Origin: Atribacter laminatus
GTDB lineage: Bacteria > Atribacterota > Atribacteria > Atribacterales > Atribacteraceae
Direction: 5' to 3'
Length of the DNA stretch: 64,000 nt
NCBI RefSeq assembly: GCF_015775515.1
Contig: NZ_CP065383.1
Span: 1-64,000 of the forward strand
The translations under genes were made by a program, and so were the position numbers. Positions 44,764 to 53,991 of the stretch are shown piece by piece (the first letter of the stretch is position 1; each line of letters opens with the position of its first letter). A model generated the notes under the pieces. The model ran no database searches. It was given only the letters and a program-made list of their open reading frames with translations, and was not told where the DNA came from.

Positions 44764-44771
44764 TTAAAGAT
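44764..44771 (+). repeat. 8-bp target duplication of IS4-family copy 2, left
   Basis: TTAAAGAT here recurs at 46284-46291. It differs from the TTAATTAA flanking copy 1, which shows independent insertion, with a possible TTAA preference. Confidence 0.85.
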
Positions 44772-46283
44772 CTCAACTTTCGCAGTTCAATAATAGCACT
44801 TTTTCTCTCAACCATGCTGGAAGACTATTTACAAAATAGATGAGTAGCTCTTTGACTTTTTCTTCTGAAAGGACAAGAATCTGTTTGATGGTCGTCTTCA
44901 GGAGCTCAAGAAGAAGAGTGAGTGCTTCCATAAGAGTGATATCCTGAATTTCATCATAGCAGGCATAGAAAAGCTCGCCAAAGGTTCGGGGATCGGTGTT
45001 TCTCCGGGCAATAACCGCGAGCATGATATAGCGGATAAAGACGATACTGGTATGGGATACCAGAGCATCATAGGATCGAACCTGAAATTCCCGAGTGAGT
45101 TTCAAGACCGATTTCACCATCTTGAAGAAAACCTCGATATCCCAGCGTTTCCCATAGAGGGTGACGATCTCGTCTTCAGAAAGAGACAGATCAGTTGAAA
45201 GCAGTGCCAACCATTGAGATTTTTGTTTTTCACTTCGGACAAAGACAATCCGAGCTAAAAGTGGTTTCCCAGTGAGATTGAGATTCACGACACCCGATCC
45301 AATGATATTGCCGTGTGGTCTTTTCTGAATTCTGGTGAAAAGAGAGGAAAGAGAAAGAACTTTTCCACCAAAAGAATAGTAAATTTTTGGGGTGTTTTTG
45401 AGCATGCACACCACTGATAATCCGCGAAGAGCACATTTGCGGATGAGGGCTGGAAAACTGAACCAACTATCAAAGAGAATAGTTGAGACCAAAGGACAGT
45501 GTTTCAAGGCTCCATCCAGGAGGTTGAAGAAGACATCTGGAGCTTTTTCTTGGGATTCTTTCCGAAGACGAGCTCTTTTGTTTCGTCCATCAACGGAGGC
45601 ATCCATGGGACAGAGCTGGTTTTCTTTTTGGTGAGAACTTAACAATGAAAAAGCAAAGGGAATGAATGTAGCACCATCGGTGAGTCCTAAAGTGAGCATT
45701 CTGAAACCCCGACTGAACCGTCCTTGGGCGTGATCATAGAATCGAGAGAGCCCTTCAACTTTCAAGCTCCGAGGCCGTTCATAGGGGGAATCATCCACCA
45801 CCCAGGTGTAGCGTTTCAAACTGGTAAAAGGAAGGAGCGCTTCAGAGACTACTTTGGTACTCAAAAGAAAGAGCAATTTTCGCCAGCTCCCACTGGTCTT
45901 GTGGAGGAAACGGTAAAGAGTGTCTTTCTTTCCTTGGAAAAGGGGATGTCGAGATTGGAGAAGACCAGCAACGTTTTTCTGAGTAAAGACTAGGAGAAAG
46001 ATCATCTGAAAGACGTCTTTGACTGGGAACCCTTTCTTTTTGTTCATATGGCATTTTCGAAACAGTTGGTTCACTTTAAACTCCTTCATAAAGGAGGAAA
46101 ACATGGGTAACAAGGTCCTTTCATTTTTCAAATTTTCTGGTAGGATAGTCATGAAGACACCTCTCTCTTTGTGGTGATTGGTTTTTTTCCTTAAGTCAAT
46201 TCTACCAGAAAGGAGGGGTGTTTTCATTAAAAAACCCTTTAAAATCAAGGTTTTTCAGCATTTATTTTAGTGCGAAAGTTGAG
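44772..46283 (-). mobile_element. IS4-family insertion sequence, copy 2 (1512 bp)
   Basis: This copy has the same length and terminal inverted repeats as copy 1, but is inverted. About a dozen base differences cluster within the interval equivalent to 16171-16327 of copy 1. The remainder that I compared is identical. Confidence 0.93.
44773..46152 (-). CDS. IS4-family DDE transposase (copy 2)
   Basis: The 459-residue protein is encoded on the minus strand from the ATG equivalent to that of copy 1. It carries the same DDE motifs (VVDDSPYERP, FDSWFSF, YGKRWDIEVFFK). It differs from copy 1 at five positions in a 40-residue stretch (for example SSHQKEN for SSHRKEN). It probably remains active. 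The element separates the other IS from trpB2. Confidence 0.92.
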   Translation of the reverse strand: MTILPENLKNERTLLPMFSSFMKEFKVNQLFRKCHMNKKKGFPVKDVFQMIFLLVFTQKNVAGLLQSRHPLFQGKKDTLYRFLHKTSGSWRKLLFLLSTKVVSEALLPFTSLKRYTWVVDDSPYERPRSLKVEGLSRFYDHAQGRFSRGFRMLTLGLTDGATFIPFAFSLLSSHQKENQLCPMDASVDGRNKRARLRKESQEKAPDVFFNLLDGALKHCPLVSTILFDSWFSFPALIRKCALRGLSVVCMLKNTPKIYYSFGGKVLSLSSLFTRIQKRPHGNIIGSGVVNLNLTGKPLLARIVFVRSEKQKSQWLALLSTDLSLSEDEIVTLYGKRWDIEVFFKMVKSVLKLTREFQVRSYDALVSHTSIVFIRYIMLAVIARRNTDPRTFGELFYACYDEIQDITLMEALTLLLELLKTTIKQILVLSEEKVKELLIYFVNSLPAWLREKVLLLNCES

Positions 46284-46417
46284 TTAAAGATATTAAAATA
46301 AGAAAAAAATTTGATACAATGAATCATCGAATCAACAAATTAGGATTCTTTTAGTACCAACATTGTTAAAAATCCGTTGATTCCAAAAGTTCAAATTCTA
46401 ATTAAGGAGGGAGAAAC

Positions 46418-47785
46418 ATGGAAAGATCAATGTGGTTTCTTGATCAAAAAGATATGCCAACACAATGGTACAACATTCAGGCTGATTTACCTGAGCCACT
46501 ACCGCCTGTCTTGCATCCAGCCACTGGCAAACCAGTAACATCTCAGGACCTCGCACCTCTATTTCCTATGGAGCTTATCAAACAGGAGGTCAGCACTGAA
46601 AGATGGATTGACATTCCACAAGAAGTCCAGGATGTTTACCGAACCTGGAGACCAACTGTTTTGTATCGAGCTCGTCGTTTGGAAAAAGCCCTCGATACTC
46701 CAGCCAAGATCTTCTACAAGTATGAGGGTACCAGCCAAGCAGGAAGTCACAAGCCAAACACCGCCGTCGCCCAAGCTTATTACAATAAAAAAGAAGGCAT
46801 TAAACGTATCACCACTGAAACCGGAGCTGGACAATGGGGGAGTGCCTTAGCAATGGGTTGTGCCTTCTTTGGTATTGAATGTAAAGTCTATATGGTCAGA
46901 GTGAGTTACGATCAGAAGCCCTATCGTCGGATCTTGATGGAAACCTGGGGAGCCAAATGCGTTCCAAGCCCAAGCCCGGATACGAAAGTCGGCAGAGACA
47001 TGTTGGCCAAGTGGCCGGATTGTCCTGGCAGCCTCGGCTTAGCTATTAGTGAAGCAGTAGAAGATGCGGTTAACCGTGATGATACCCATTATTCTCTGGG
47101 AAGCGTTCTCAACCATGTCCTCCTCCATCAAACCATCATTGGAGAGGAAACCAGGAAGCAGATGGAAATGGCAGATGCCTATCCTGATATTATCGTTGGT
47201 TGTATCGGAGGTGGATCCAACTTTGCCGGACAGTTTCTGCCATGGATCCGAGATAAAATAAGCGGTAAGAAAAAGGACCTTCGCATTATATGCGTCGAAC
47301 CAGAGTCTTGCCCAACTGTAACCAAAGGCCTATATGCTTATGACTATGGGGATGTGGCCGGTTTTACCCCATTACTCAAGATGTATACCTTGGGACACAA
47401 CTTCATCCCCCCACCAATACATGCCGGAGGATTACGTTATCATGGAATGGCACCAATCATTTGTCATCTTCATCGGTTGGGATTCGTCGAGGCTCAAGCG
47501 GTGCACCAGACTGCCATTTTCGACGCAGGAATTATGTTTGCCCGTACCGAGGGTATTATTTCCGGCCCAGAACCATGTCATGACCTCAAGGTAGCAATTG
47601 ATGAAGCCCTAAAATGCAAGGAATCGGGGGAAGCTAAAACCATTCTCATCGCTCACAGCGGGCATGGCCACTTTGATCTTGCTGCTTACGATGCCTACCT
47701 CTCGGGTAAATTAGTAGATCTTGCCTATCCTGAAGAAGAAGTGAGAAAAGCCATGGTCGAACTTCCCAAAGTCGCAACTGAATAA
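46418..47785 (+). CDS. trpB2: TrpB2-type PLP enzyme (tryptophan synthase beta-like)
   Basis: The 455-residue fold-type II enzyme has the PLP lysine in [23 protein letters not shown], and the phosphate-binding [11 protein letters not shown]. The N-terminal [13 protein letters not shown] extension and overall length mark the TrpB2 group, which typically acts without TrpA, using free indole and serine. It is placed just beyond the IS near the trp operon, which lacks trpB/A. A GGAGGG site precedes the ATG. Confidence 0.9.
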   Translation: MERSMWFLDQKDMPTQWYNIQADLPEPLPPVLHPATGKPVTSQDLAPLFPMELIKQEVSTERWIDIPQEVQDVYRTWRPTVLYRARRLEKALDTPAKIFYKYEGTSQAGSHKPNTAVAQAYYNKKEGIKRITTETGAGQWGSALAMGCAFFGIECKVYMVRVSYDQKPYRRILMETWGAKCVPSPSPDTKVGRDMLAKWPDCPGSLGLAISEAVEDAVNRDDTHYSLGSVLNHVLLHQTIIGEETRKQMEMADAYPDIIVGCIGGGSNFAGQFLPWIRDKISGKKKDLRIICVEPESCPTVTKGLYAYDYGDVAGFTPLLKMYTLGHNFIPPPIHAGGLRYHGMAPIICHLHRLGFVEAQAVHQTAIFDAGIMFARTEGIISGPEPCHDLKVAIDEALKCKESGEAKTILIAHSGHGHFDLAAYDAYLSGKLVDLAYPEEEVRKAMVELPKVATE

Positions 47786-47850
47786 ACTGCCAAAGAAAAT
47801 TTATGGACACAGTTTAAGAAATAATGTAAAAAATCAATCGCTGACATGAA

Positions 47851-47890
47851 AAAAACCAAGCATCGTGTTTGTCCACGATGCTTGGTTTTT
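47851..47890 (+). terminator. Rho-independent terminator of trpB2
   Basis: AACCAAGCATCGTG pairs perfectly with CACGATGCTTGGTT around a 6-base loop and is followed by TTT. It lies 66 bases after the stop. Confidence 0.85.
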
Positions 47891-48073
47891 AACTTATATG
47901 AGGTTGCATCGTGTTTTTTTTAAAGATAATGAATCCTCTTGATCCTATAAAATTTTAAATATAATTTGAAAATCAGAATTAAACCTACTAAACTAAGAAC
48001 TCTTTTAGCCTTCAAATGCTATCCTCTACTAGGCAATTCAATCTGTTTTTATAAGAAATACACTTTATCTGGA

Positions 48074-48634
48074 TTACTTTTTTCTAAAAAAGAAATTCCA
48101 CATTGGAATTTTTTCTGCATACTTTCGATACCGATCGCCGAATTTTTTTATATTGTAATTCAATTCCATTCGCGCTGATATCCAAAAAAAGAATATTTCT
48201 ATTCCTCCAAGGACTAAAGAAAATATTGATTGGAAAAGGAAAATGAGAGCTAACGACCAAAGAGCCATTCCTAAGGTCATGGGTTGACGAATGATACCAT
48301 ATATCCCTTGATCAACAAACTGGGTTGTTCCGTATCGGTCCGAACCTATTGGGTTTCCCTTGGATTTGAGCATCGTCATTGACGTGAATACGAAATATAT
48401 CGACGGAGCAAAGAAAACATAGCCAATAATTTTGAATAATTCAATGTCACCATGTTTCCATACCTGTAAAGGACCAAGCGTAATTTCAGTGATCAATAAG
48501 GTAAAAATGAGTCCAAACCCAGTGTGAATGAAAAATTCGTTCCATATCTTTTTCTTAAATCCTTGGTAAATAAACTTGCCATTGATTATCCAGATAAAAA
48601 ATATTAAAACTAAACACAGGATAATATTAAACAT
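48074..48634 (-). CDS. Isoprenylcysteine methyltransferase-like membrane protein
   Basis: The 186-residue membrane protein has about five spans and a C-terminal motif resembling the ICMT/PEMT class: GIYGIIRQPMTLGMALWSLA, then FGDRYRKYAEKIPMWNFF. These enzymes methylate small lipophilic substrates with SAM. The target is unknown. It is followed (transcriptionally preceded) by a soluble methyltransferase gene at 48682 on the same strand. Confidence 0.75.
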   Translation of the reverse strand: MFNIILCLVLIFFIWIINGKFIYQGFKKKIWNEFFIHTGFGLIFTLLITEITLGPLQVWKHGDIELFKIIGYVFFAPSIYFVFTSMTMLKSKGNPIGSDRYGTTQFVDQGIYGIIRQPMTLGMALWSLALIFLFQSIFSLVLGGIEIFFFWISARMELNYNIKKFGDRYRKYAEKIPMWNFFFRKK

Positions 48635-48681
48635 TCAAATAACACCTCTTTTAGAGAGAAAAGAAGTTTTTAAGATAAATT

Positions 48682-49344
48682 TTATTTTACTTTCCGACCG
48701 ATAACTGATAATCCAATAGGATCCTTTTTTACTGAAGTTGGTTGGAGTTGAGATTCTTGCAGGATATCAATAATTTCTTTAAGGGTATAAGAGGCCTGGA
48801 TTGAGGTGATTAACCCTGGAATTATTTCTTTTGGCTTGGTCGACCAGATCAGAAACCATCTCAATAGCAGATTCATATCTCTCCTTAAATCACCTATGAA
48901 ATAGAGGCCTCCCGGTTTGAGTACTCGGTTAATTTCATTGAATACTTTTTGGGGTTCTTCCCATTCATGGAGTGATCCACTACTGAAAACAGCATCATAC
49001 ATTTCGTCCTCAAAGGGCATACTCAAAGCGTTTCCCAATACGTAGGATACTCTTTGATACAGCCCATACTCTTGAGCATTTTTTTCCGCAAGCTGAATCA
49101 TATCGGGGCTTACATCAAGAGCCATAAGCTGGGTATTTGAAGTCTTTTTGAGCCACTCTAACCCTAAATAACCTGGTCCTGGCCCAACTTCTAAGGCTAA
49201 TCCTTTGTCGATTCCAGATTTGATGATTTGAGAGGTTTCCATCCACCCTTTATCTCGCAGCCGTTTCATCATTTGGTCATAAACAGTTACGTTGAGTTCT
49301 CCTTGAATTCCCTGATTTGTCTCAATAATTCTCGTTTTAGTCAA
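48682..49344 (-). CDS. Class I SAM-dependent methyltransferase
   Basis: TTG at 49344 is the likely start (GGAGGG lies 9 bases upstream). An upstream ATG overlaps the -10 region and has no ribosome site. The 220 residues show motif I LEVGPGPGYLG, LALD-equivalent LMALDVSPDM, and FSSGSLHEWEEP with the VLKPGGLYFIGDL segment. The substrate is unknown. It may act with the membrane methyltransferase downstream. Confidence 0.82.
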   Translation of the reverse strand: MTKTRIIETNQGIQGELNVTVYDQMMKRLRDKGWMETSQIIKSGIDKGLALEVGPGPGYLGLEWLKKTSNTQLMALDVSPDMIQLAEKNAQEYGLYQRVSYVLGNALSMPFEDEMYDAVFSSGSLHEWEEPQKVFNEINRVLKPGGLYFIGDLRRDMNLLLRWFLIWSTKPKEIIPGLITSIQASYTLKEIIDILQESQLQPTSVKKDPIGLSVIGRKVK

Positions 49345-49374
49345 TTTAGAGTTCCCTCCTTCTTTTATGACCAT

Positions 49375-49380
49375 ATTATA
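49375..49380 (-). promoter_or_regulatory. -10 box of the methyltransferase gene
   Basis: A perfect TATAAT on the minus strand lies 31 bases before the TTG start, and its position excludes the upstream ATG as start. A clear -35 box is not seen. Confidence 0.45.
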
Positions 49381-49450
49381 CTCAATAGTCTTGGGTCACT
49401 TTAGATTTTCTTAGGAAAATAGTTACGTTTTCTCCTTTCATGAGCTTCAA

Positions 49451-49694
49451 TCAGCCTAAGCCTATCTTCCCACCGGCAAAGGTTTGAATGACTTTTTTCA
49501 TCTCCAGGGATAAGAGAACTTTGTAAAAGCGGCCGGAATCCCAGCCAGTTTTGGTTAATAGTTCTTCAATATAACAACCAGAAATATCACCATCCATATA
49601 AAAAAAGACCGGATAATCGGCTTCGATAGCGGATGATTTGAGAGGTGGAACAAGTACAGGTTTTCTTGGTATCACCCAGGAAGCCACAGGGACA
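49451..49694 (-). pseudogene. Chimeric relic of dprA 3' end joined to internal comM
   Basis: Positions about 49460-49590 match the 3' end of dprA (near 61366-61494) almost exactly. Positions 49590-49694 match an internal part of comM (62824-62930). In the parent region these segments are 1.3 kb apart in the same order, so one duplication followed by internal deletion explains the chimera. A frame still reads the DprA winged-helix tail (EELLTKTGWDSGRFYKVLLS) but has no proper start of its own. Confidence 0.85.
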
Positions 49695-49782
49695 CCCGTG
49701 TGGTTAAAAATGCGAATGAATAAAACCGTTTTGTTGTGCGGGTTAGCACATGGTACATAATACAAAATAGGAGGAAACATCT

Positions 49783-49962
49783 TATGATACAAAAAATCTT
49801 ACAGTCTTACCTTTCCCGGATCCAGGCGAACGCCTACTGAATTGAGAAAGCTTTGGAAAAAGGAACGGAGAGCGAGTATGAGAAAGTTATTATTAATAAG
49901 TTGGCAAATATCGGGTATCTGGCAGATCAAGCGATTAGTGATTTGACGGAAGATCAAAATTA
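49783..49962 (+). pseudogene. Small helical protein family, copy 3 with in-frame UGA
   Basis: The frame aligns with the copy at 4590 throughout (MIQKILQSYLSRIQANAY, IEKALEKG, KVIINKLANIGYL), but the conserved Trp codon TGG is TGA at the position after AY. The reading frame resumes perfectly afterwards. A GGAGG site precedes the ATG. It is followed by an ISL3 fragment, as at 4590. Confidence 0.7.
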
Positions 49963-49983
49963 AGAAAAAAAGATCCTCATTCA

Positions 49984-50313
49984 TTATAGGAATAAAAGAT
50001 TGCTAAAAAAATACAACAAAAAGGACCCAGATTGTAAAAACAGTCTTGAAAATTTCTTTTTAAGAGTAGAAAGAAAAAATGATATTTTTGAACTGGGGAA
50101 ATTGAGATCTCTCAGCTTTCGTTCGTGATAGGAATGAACTTCTTTCATTTTGTTCTGACAGCAGCGGCAGACTGGGTCATAGCGATTATCAGAGTGGATG
50201 GTCACAGTGACCAGTCGTTTTTCTTGATAAAAGGTTTGGTTGATTACCTTCACTCGACAAAAATCAAAGAATGGATTAAGCTGTATCTGGGACATCGCTT
50301 TGCCTCCTCTGGG
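49984..50313 (-). pseudogene. N-terminal zinc-finger fragment of ISL3-family transposase, copy 2
   Basis: This counterpart of 4852-5103 has MSQIQLNPFFDFCRVKV starting behind AGGAGG (ATG at about 50295), the zinc motif DPVCRCCQNK and the same early break. The extension past KKKFS runs on in a different sequence and is not conserved. It lies inverted relative to the small ORF at 49783. Confidence 0.55.
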
Positions 50314-50436
50314 TTGGTTTTGCTGATACAAATCCTGTATCCAGAAAAGCAAGCGGTGTCTATTTTTATTTAACTTTTCAATCAAGTATTTTGGAGAAGT
50401 ACCAAAAAGAAATAATATTTTAAGGAGGGAGTCCTA

Positions 50437-51972
50437 ATGATATTAAAGCACCTGATAACAATAGCCTTCGTTGTATTCATCATGACTATCATCATCTGCT
50501 TAGGAACCATCGCGTCCGCTGAAGTTAGACAAGAAGTCCTTGATTCCATTTCAACGCCAAACAGAGTGGAAACAAGTATCGGAACGCTCGAGTTCTTAGA
50601 TGGTGCTCCAAGTCAGGAAACCGCTCAAAAAGTGTACGATTTCCTCGACACCATGCGAGGGGTAGATACCTTCCTAAAAGGCATGCCCGGCGCCTCAGTC
50701 GGTGCCATGATCAAAGGGATTCACGAAGTCGGCGCCGTAGAGGCCCACCAAGTGTTGATCTTTGACAAGCTCTTGGATTCCCCTCCCTGTTTCTAACCGG
50801 CAATGCCGCTACCATTTATGCTGCAATCACCCTGGATCTAGAACGGGATGGTCCCACAGTGTTGGAAACACCACCCGGTACGCTCGGAGTGTTCAATGAT
50901 GCTTGGGGGGGGTACTTGCAGGATATTGGATTTTTTGGTCCAGATCAGGGAAAAGGGGGGAAGTATCTTGTACTCCCTCCTGATTACCAGAGTGAGATTC
51001 CCGATGGCTACTTCGTGGTACCGTCCAAAACTTATCGGGTCTTGTCATATATACGAGCTTTTATTGCCGAGGGACTCGAAGCGGTAACTCAATACATCAA
51101 AGACCAACTGCGCATATATCCTTTGTGCCAAAAAGACAATCCACCGGAGATGGAATTCATCAGCGGGTCAGGAAAATCGTTCAATACCATTTTCCCTAAC
51201 GATTACACCTTCTACGAACATTTGCATCGGGTAATAGATGGAGAACATATCGGGATACTCGATCCCGAAACCCGCGGCTTTTTTGCCTCCATCGGAATTG
51301 AAAAAGGGAAACCTTTCGCACCCGATGATCGGATGAAACAGATCCTCACCGATGCCATTAAAATCGCCAATGCAACCGCCCGATCAATTGTCTGGTTTCC
51401 TCGAACTAAAGGGACCATGCAGGGTATTCAAATTTATCCCGACACCGACAGTGCCTGGCAAATGTTATACGTGGATAAGAATGTGTTCTTTAACGGTCAA
51501 GATGGGCAGACCATGAATTATGATGCTTGGGCCATGTTCTACTATCCTTACGTCGGAGTGACTCCAGCACAGGCGGTGGGCTTACCAGGAAGGGGATCGG
51601 ATTACGCTATCGCCTATATCGATTCAGAGAAAAACCCCTTTGATGGTTCGAAGACTTACCAATTACACCTGCCCCCCGATCCACCGGTTGAAAATTTCTG
51701 GGATCTAACCCTCTATGACAACCAGACCCGTTCCATGCTTCAAACCAGTCAGGCGTTCCCCACGGTTGGCAGCCAGACTGAAGGGCTTCAGAAGAATGAT
51801 GATGGCTCCTACGACATCTACTTCGGTCCCGATCCCCCCCGCAGGGTATGAACATAATTGGCTGGAGACCATTCCCGGCAAAGGCTGGTTTGTGATGTTG
51901 CGCATGTATGGTCCGCTCGAAGCCTGGATCAATAAGGAATGGCGTCCAAGCGAAATCGAGCTGGTCAAGTAG
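50437..51972 (+). pseudogene. DUF1254/DUF1214 secreted protein, two frameshifts
   Basis: The protein of about 511 residues is assembled from three frames. The first carries a signal peptide (hydrophobic 6-24, ending IASAEV) and the DUF1254 start. It breaks after LLDSP near 50778-50786, where one base is missing. The second covers AATIYAAITLDLERDG to FGPDPP. It breaks at the C7 run 51834-51840, where one C is extra, and the third ends with WRPSEIELVK. AGGAGG precedes the ATG. Function is unknown. Its higher GC than its surroundings hints at acquisition. The frameshifts could be assembly errors. Confidence 0.8.
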
Positions 51973-52010
51973 ACTCAGGTCGAAATAATCAGGTTTCTTA
52001 ATAGATAAAT

Positions 52011-52047
52011 AGATAGAACTTCCTTCGAAGAAGTTCTATCTATTTTT
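52011..52047 (+). terminator. Rho-independent terminator after the DUF1254 gene
   Basis: A 12-base stem (52011-52022 with 52030-52041) around a 7-base loop is followed by a U-tract. Confidence 0.75.
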
Positions 52048-52070
52048 ACCCAATAATTTTTATCATTACT

Positions 52071-52127
52071 CAACTTTCGCACCAAAATAAATGGTGAAAA
52101 ATGTTGATTTTAAAGGGATATTAATAT
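52071..52127 (+). mobile_element. Solo left end of the IS4-family element (relic)
   Basis: CTCAACTTTCGCA and about 45 further bases match the left end of the 1512-bp element with scattered differences, then homology stops. The transposase and right end are absent, so it is a deletion relic or a single-ended remnant beside the lipoate genes. Confidence 0.75.
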
Positions 52128-52142
52128 TTTAATTGCCTGTTT

Positions 52143-53123
52143 CTAACAGATAATACTAATCAGCTCTTCATAGCCGATTTTATAAAAGGCTTTTTTCAAA
52201 TCATACTGATCTAAAGCAGCCTTTATGCTTTCTTTATCGTACCTGCAACCAACTAAAGCACCGCAGATTACAGAAGCATCTATGGAACCGAAGAAATCCC
52301 CATAAACATTACAGCTTTCAATGATACCCTTATTTACGTCGAGTTTGAACTCCATTTTACCGCCGTCAAAATATCCTGTTCTGGTGATATTAAATTTTGG
52401 TGATTGGCCATAATTCCAATCCCAGCTTTCAAACTTTTCTTTAGCGATTTCATTTATTCTGTTTATATCCTTTTCATTCAGTTTGTATTCATGATTCGAA
52501 TTGTTCATAATACTCTGCACCATGAGCTTCTTAAATTCCAATCCGTCAATAGGTATAGCCAAATGCTCAGAAATGTTGGTAACCCTGTCACGAACTGATT
52601 TTATGCTTTTGGAGATGATTTTATGTTCATCCACGGTTATGGACCTCACCATCTGCTCAAAATCGGTATCAAAAAGCAATGAGCCGTGATGCAGCGTATA
52701 TCCGCTCTTCATGCATTGTGCATTACCCAAAAACTTTTTATTTTCTATGACAAGATCATTCCTACTGTTAAATTCTGCTTTTACACCTATTTTATTAAGT
52801 GCCAAGATTATTGGATGTATGTATTTAGCAAAATCAATCTGATCAGCTTCGCCTTTTGTTATAAAGCTGAACTGCCATCCACCCATGTCTGTATAAATCG
52901 TTCCACCTCCGGTGATTCTTCTGACAACATTGATTTGATGTTCTTTCACATATTTCTCATTGATTTCCTCAATTGTGTTCTGATATTTTCCTATCATAAG
53001 AGTAGGTTCAGTTCTCCAGAATATGAATATTTGATCTTCCGGAAGCTGTTTCTCTGTTATGAGATAATATTCCAGTGCAAAACTAAAATATGGGTTTGTC
53101 GAAGTATTTTCAATATAAATCAT
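52143..53123 (-). CDS. lplA: Lipoate-protein ligase A
   Basis: The 326-residue enzyme attaches exogenous lipoate to lipoyl domains. FWRTEPTLMIGKYQNT, VRRITGGGTIYTD (68-78) and the GNAQCMKSGYTLHHGSLLFD stretch are family hallmarks. It ends the cluster of a lipoyl domain, LipA and this ligase, two bases after lipA. It could act on the small lipoyl protein at 53975. Confidence 0.88.
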   Translation of the reverse strand: MIYIENTSTNPYFSFALEYYLITEKQLPEDQIFIFWRTEPTLMIGKYQNTIEEINEKYVKEHQINVVRRITGGGTIYTDMGGWQFSFITKGEADQIDFAKYIHPIILALNKIGVKAEFNSRNDLVIENKKFLGNAQCMKSGYTLHHGSLLFDTDFEQMVRSITVDEHKIISKSIKSVRDRVTNISEHLAIPIDGLEFKKLMVQSIMNNSNHEYKLNEKDINRINEIAKEKFESWDWNYGQSPKFNITRTGYFDGGKMEFKLDVNKGIIESCNVYGDFFGSIDASVICGALVGCRYDKESIKAALDQYDLKKAFYKIGYEELISIIC

Positions 53124-53124
53124 T

Positions 53125-53991
53125 CTATCTTTCCTTTCCCATGTTTATAGCTTCTCCCGCGTTGTAAGAGCTTCTCACCAGAGGACTGCTAGCAATATAT
53201 TTAAAGCCTTTTCCCTCTCCTACTCTTTTATATTCAACAAACTTTTCCGGTTTCACATATTCCTTCATTTCAATATGCAGCTTTGAAGGACGCAGATATT
53301 GACCTATTGTAAAAATATCACACCCAGCCTTCAAACTGTCATCCATAACCTCATAAACCTGCTCATCTGTTTCTCCTAGCCCAACCATAATACCAGTTTT
53401 GGTAAGAATATGATGAGCTTTATCCTTAACATATTTTAGTACATACATAGAGCGATCATAATCTGCCTCCGGGCGGACCTTGCTGTATAACGATTTCACG
53501 GTTTCGATGTTATGGTTGATAACTTCTGGATTTGCTTTGATTACAATGTCCAGATGTGCAACAATACCTTTTAGATCAGGAATAAGCACTTCTATAGTCG
53601 TAGCCAGATTTAATTCCCTGACAGCCTGAATGGTCTTTGCGAAATGAGCTGCTCCCCCATCTTCCAAATCATCCCTGGTTACGCTTGTTATTACAACATG
53701 CTTCAAACCAAGCTTTTTTACCACCTCGGCTAAATGCTGTGGTTCATTAGGATCAACTGCCTCAACGCAGCCTTTTGAAACATTGCAGAATCTGCAATGC
53801 CTTGTACAAATACTACCTAAAATCATAAATGTAGCAGTATTCTTTTTATAACATTCCCCAAGATTAGGGCAGTTAGCTTCTTTGCAAACCGTATTCAATT
53901 TAAGATTTGCCATCAGATTACTTATTTCATCTACAGCGCCTTTATTATAACTGACTTTCAGCCAATCTGGTCTTTTATCCATTTTCTCCAT
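53125..53991 (-). CDS. lipA: Lipoyl synthase
   Basis: The ATG at 53991 follows GGAG by 6 bases, giving 288 residues. This radical-SAM enzyme inserts sulfur into octanoyl groups. CKEANCPNLGEC (Cys36, 41, 47) binds the auxiliary cluster, CTRHCRFC (Cys62, 66, 69) the radical-SAM cluster, and the C-terminal RSSY serine is present. It overlaps the lipoyl-domain gene by 17 bases. Confidence 0.93.
   Translation of the reverse strand: MEKMDKRPDWLKVSYNKGAVDEISNLMANLKLNTVCKEANCPNLGECYKKNTATFMILGSICTRHCRFCNVSKGCVEAVDPNEPQHLAEVVKKLGLKHVVITSVTRDDLEDGGAAHFAKTIQAVRELNLATTIEVLIPDLKGIVAHLDIVIKANPEVINHNIETVKSLYSKVRPEADYDRSMYVLKYVKDKAHHILTKTGIMVGLGETDEQVYEVMDDSLKAGCDIFTIGQYLRPSKLHIEMKEYVKPEKFVEYKRVGEGKGFKYIASSPLVRSSYNAGEAINMGKER

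Noticed and set aside
45724-45993. Plus-strand ORF inside the IS4-family copy 2
   Set aside because: It is an antisense shadow present identically in both IS copies.
52686-53150. Plus-strand ORF of 154 residues over lplA
   Set aside because: It is a shadow of lplA and lipA on the other strand, with no ribosome site.
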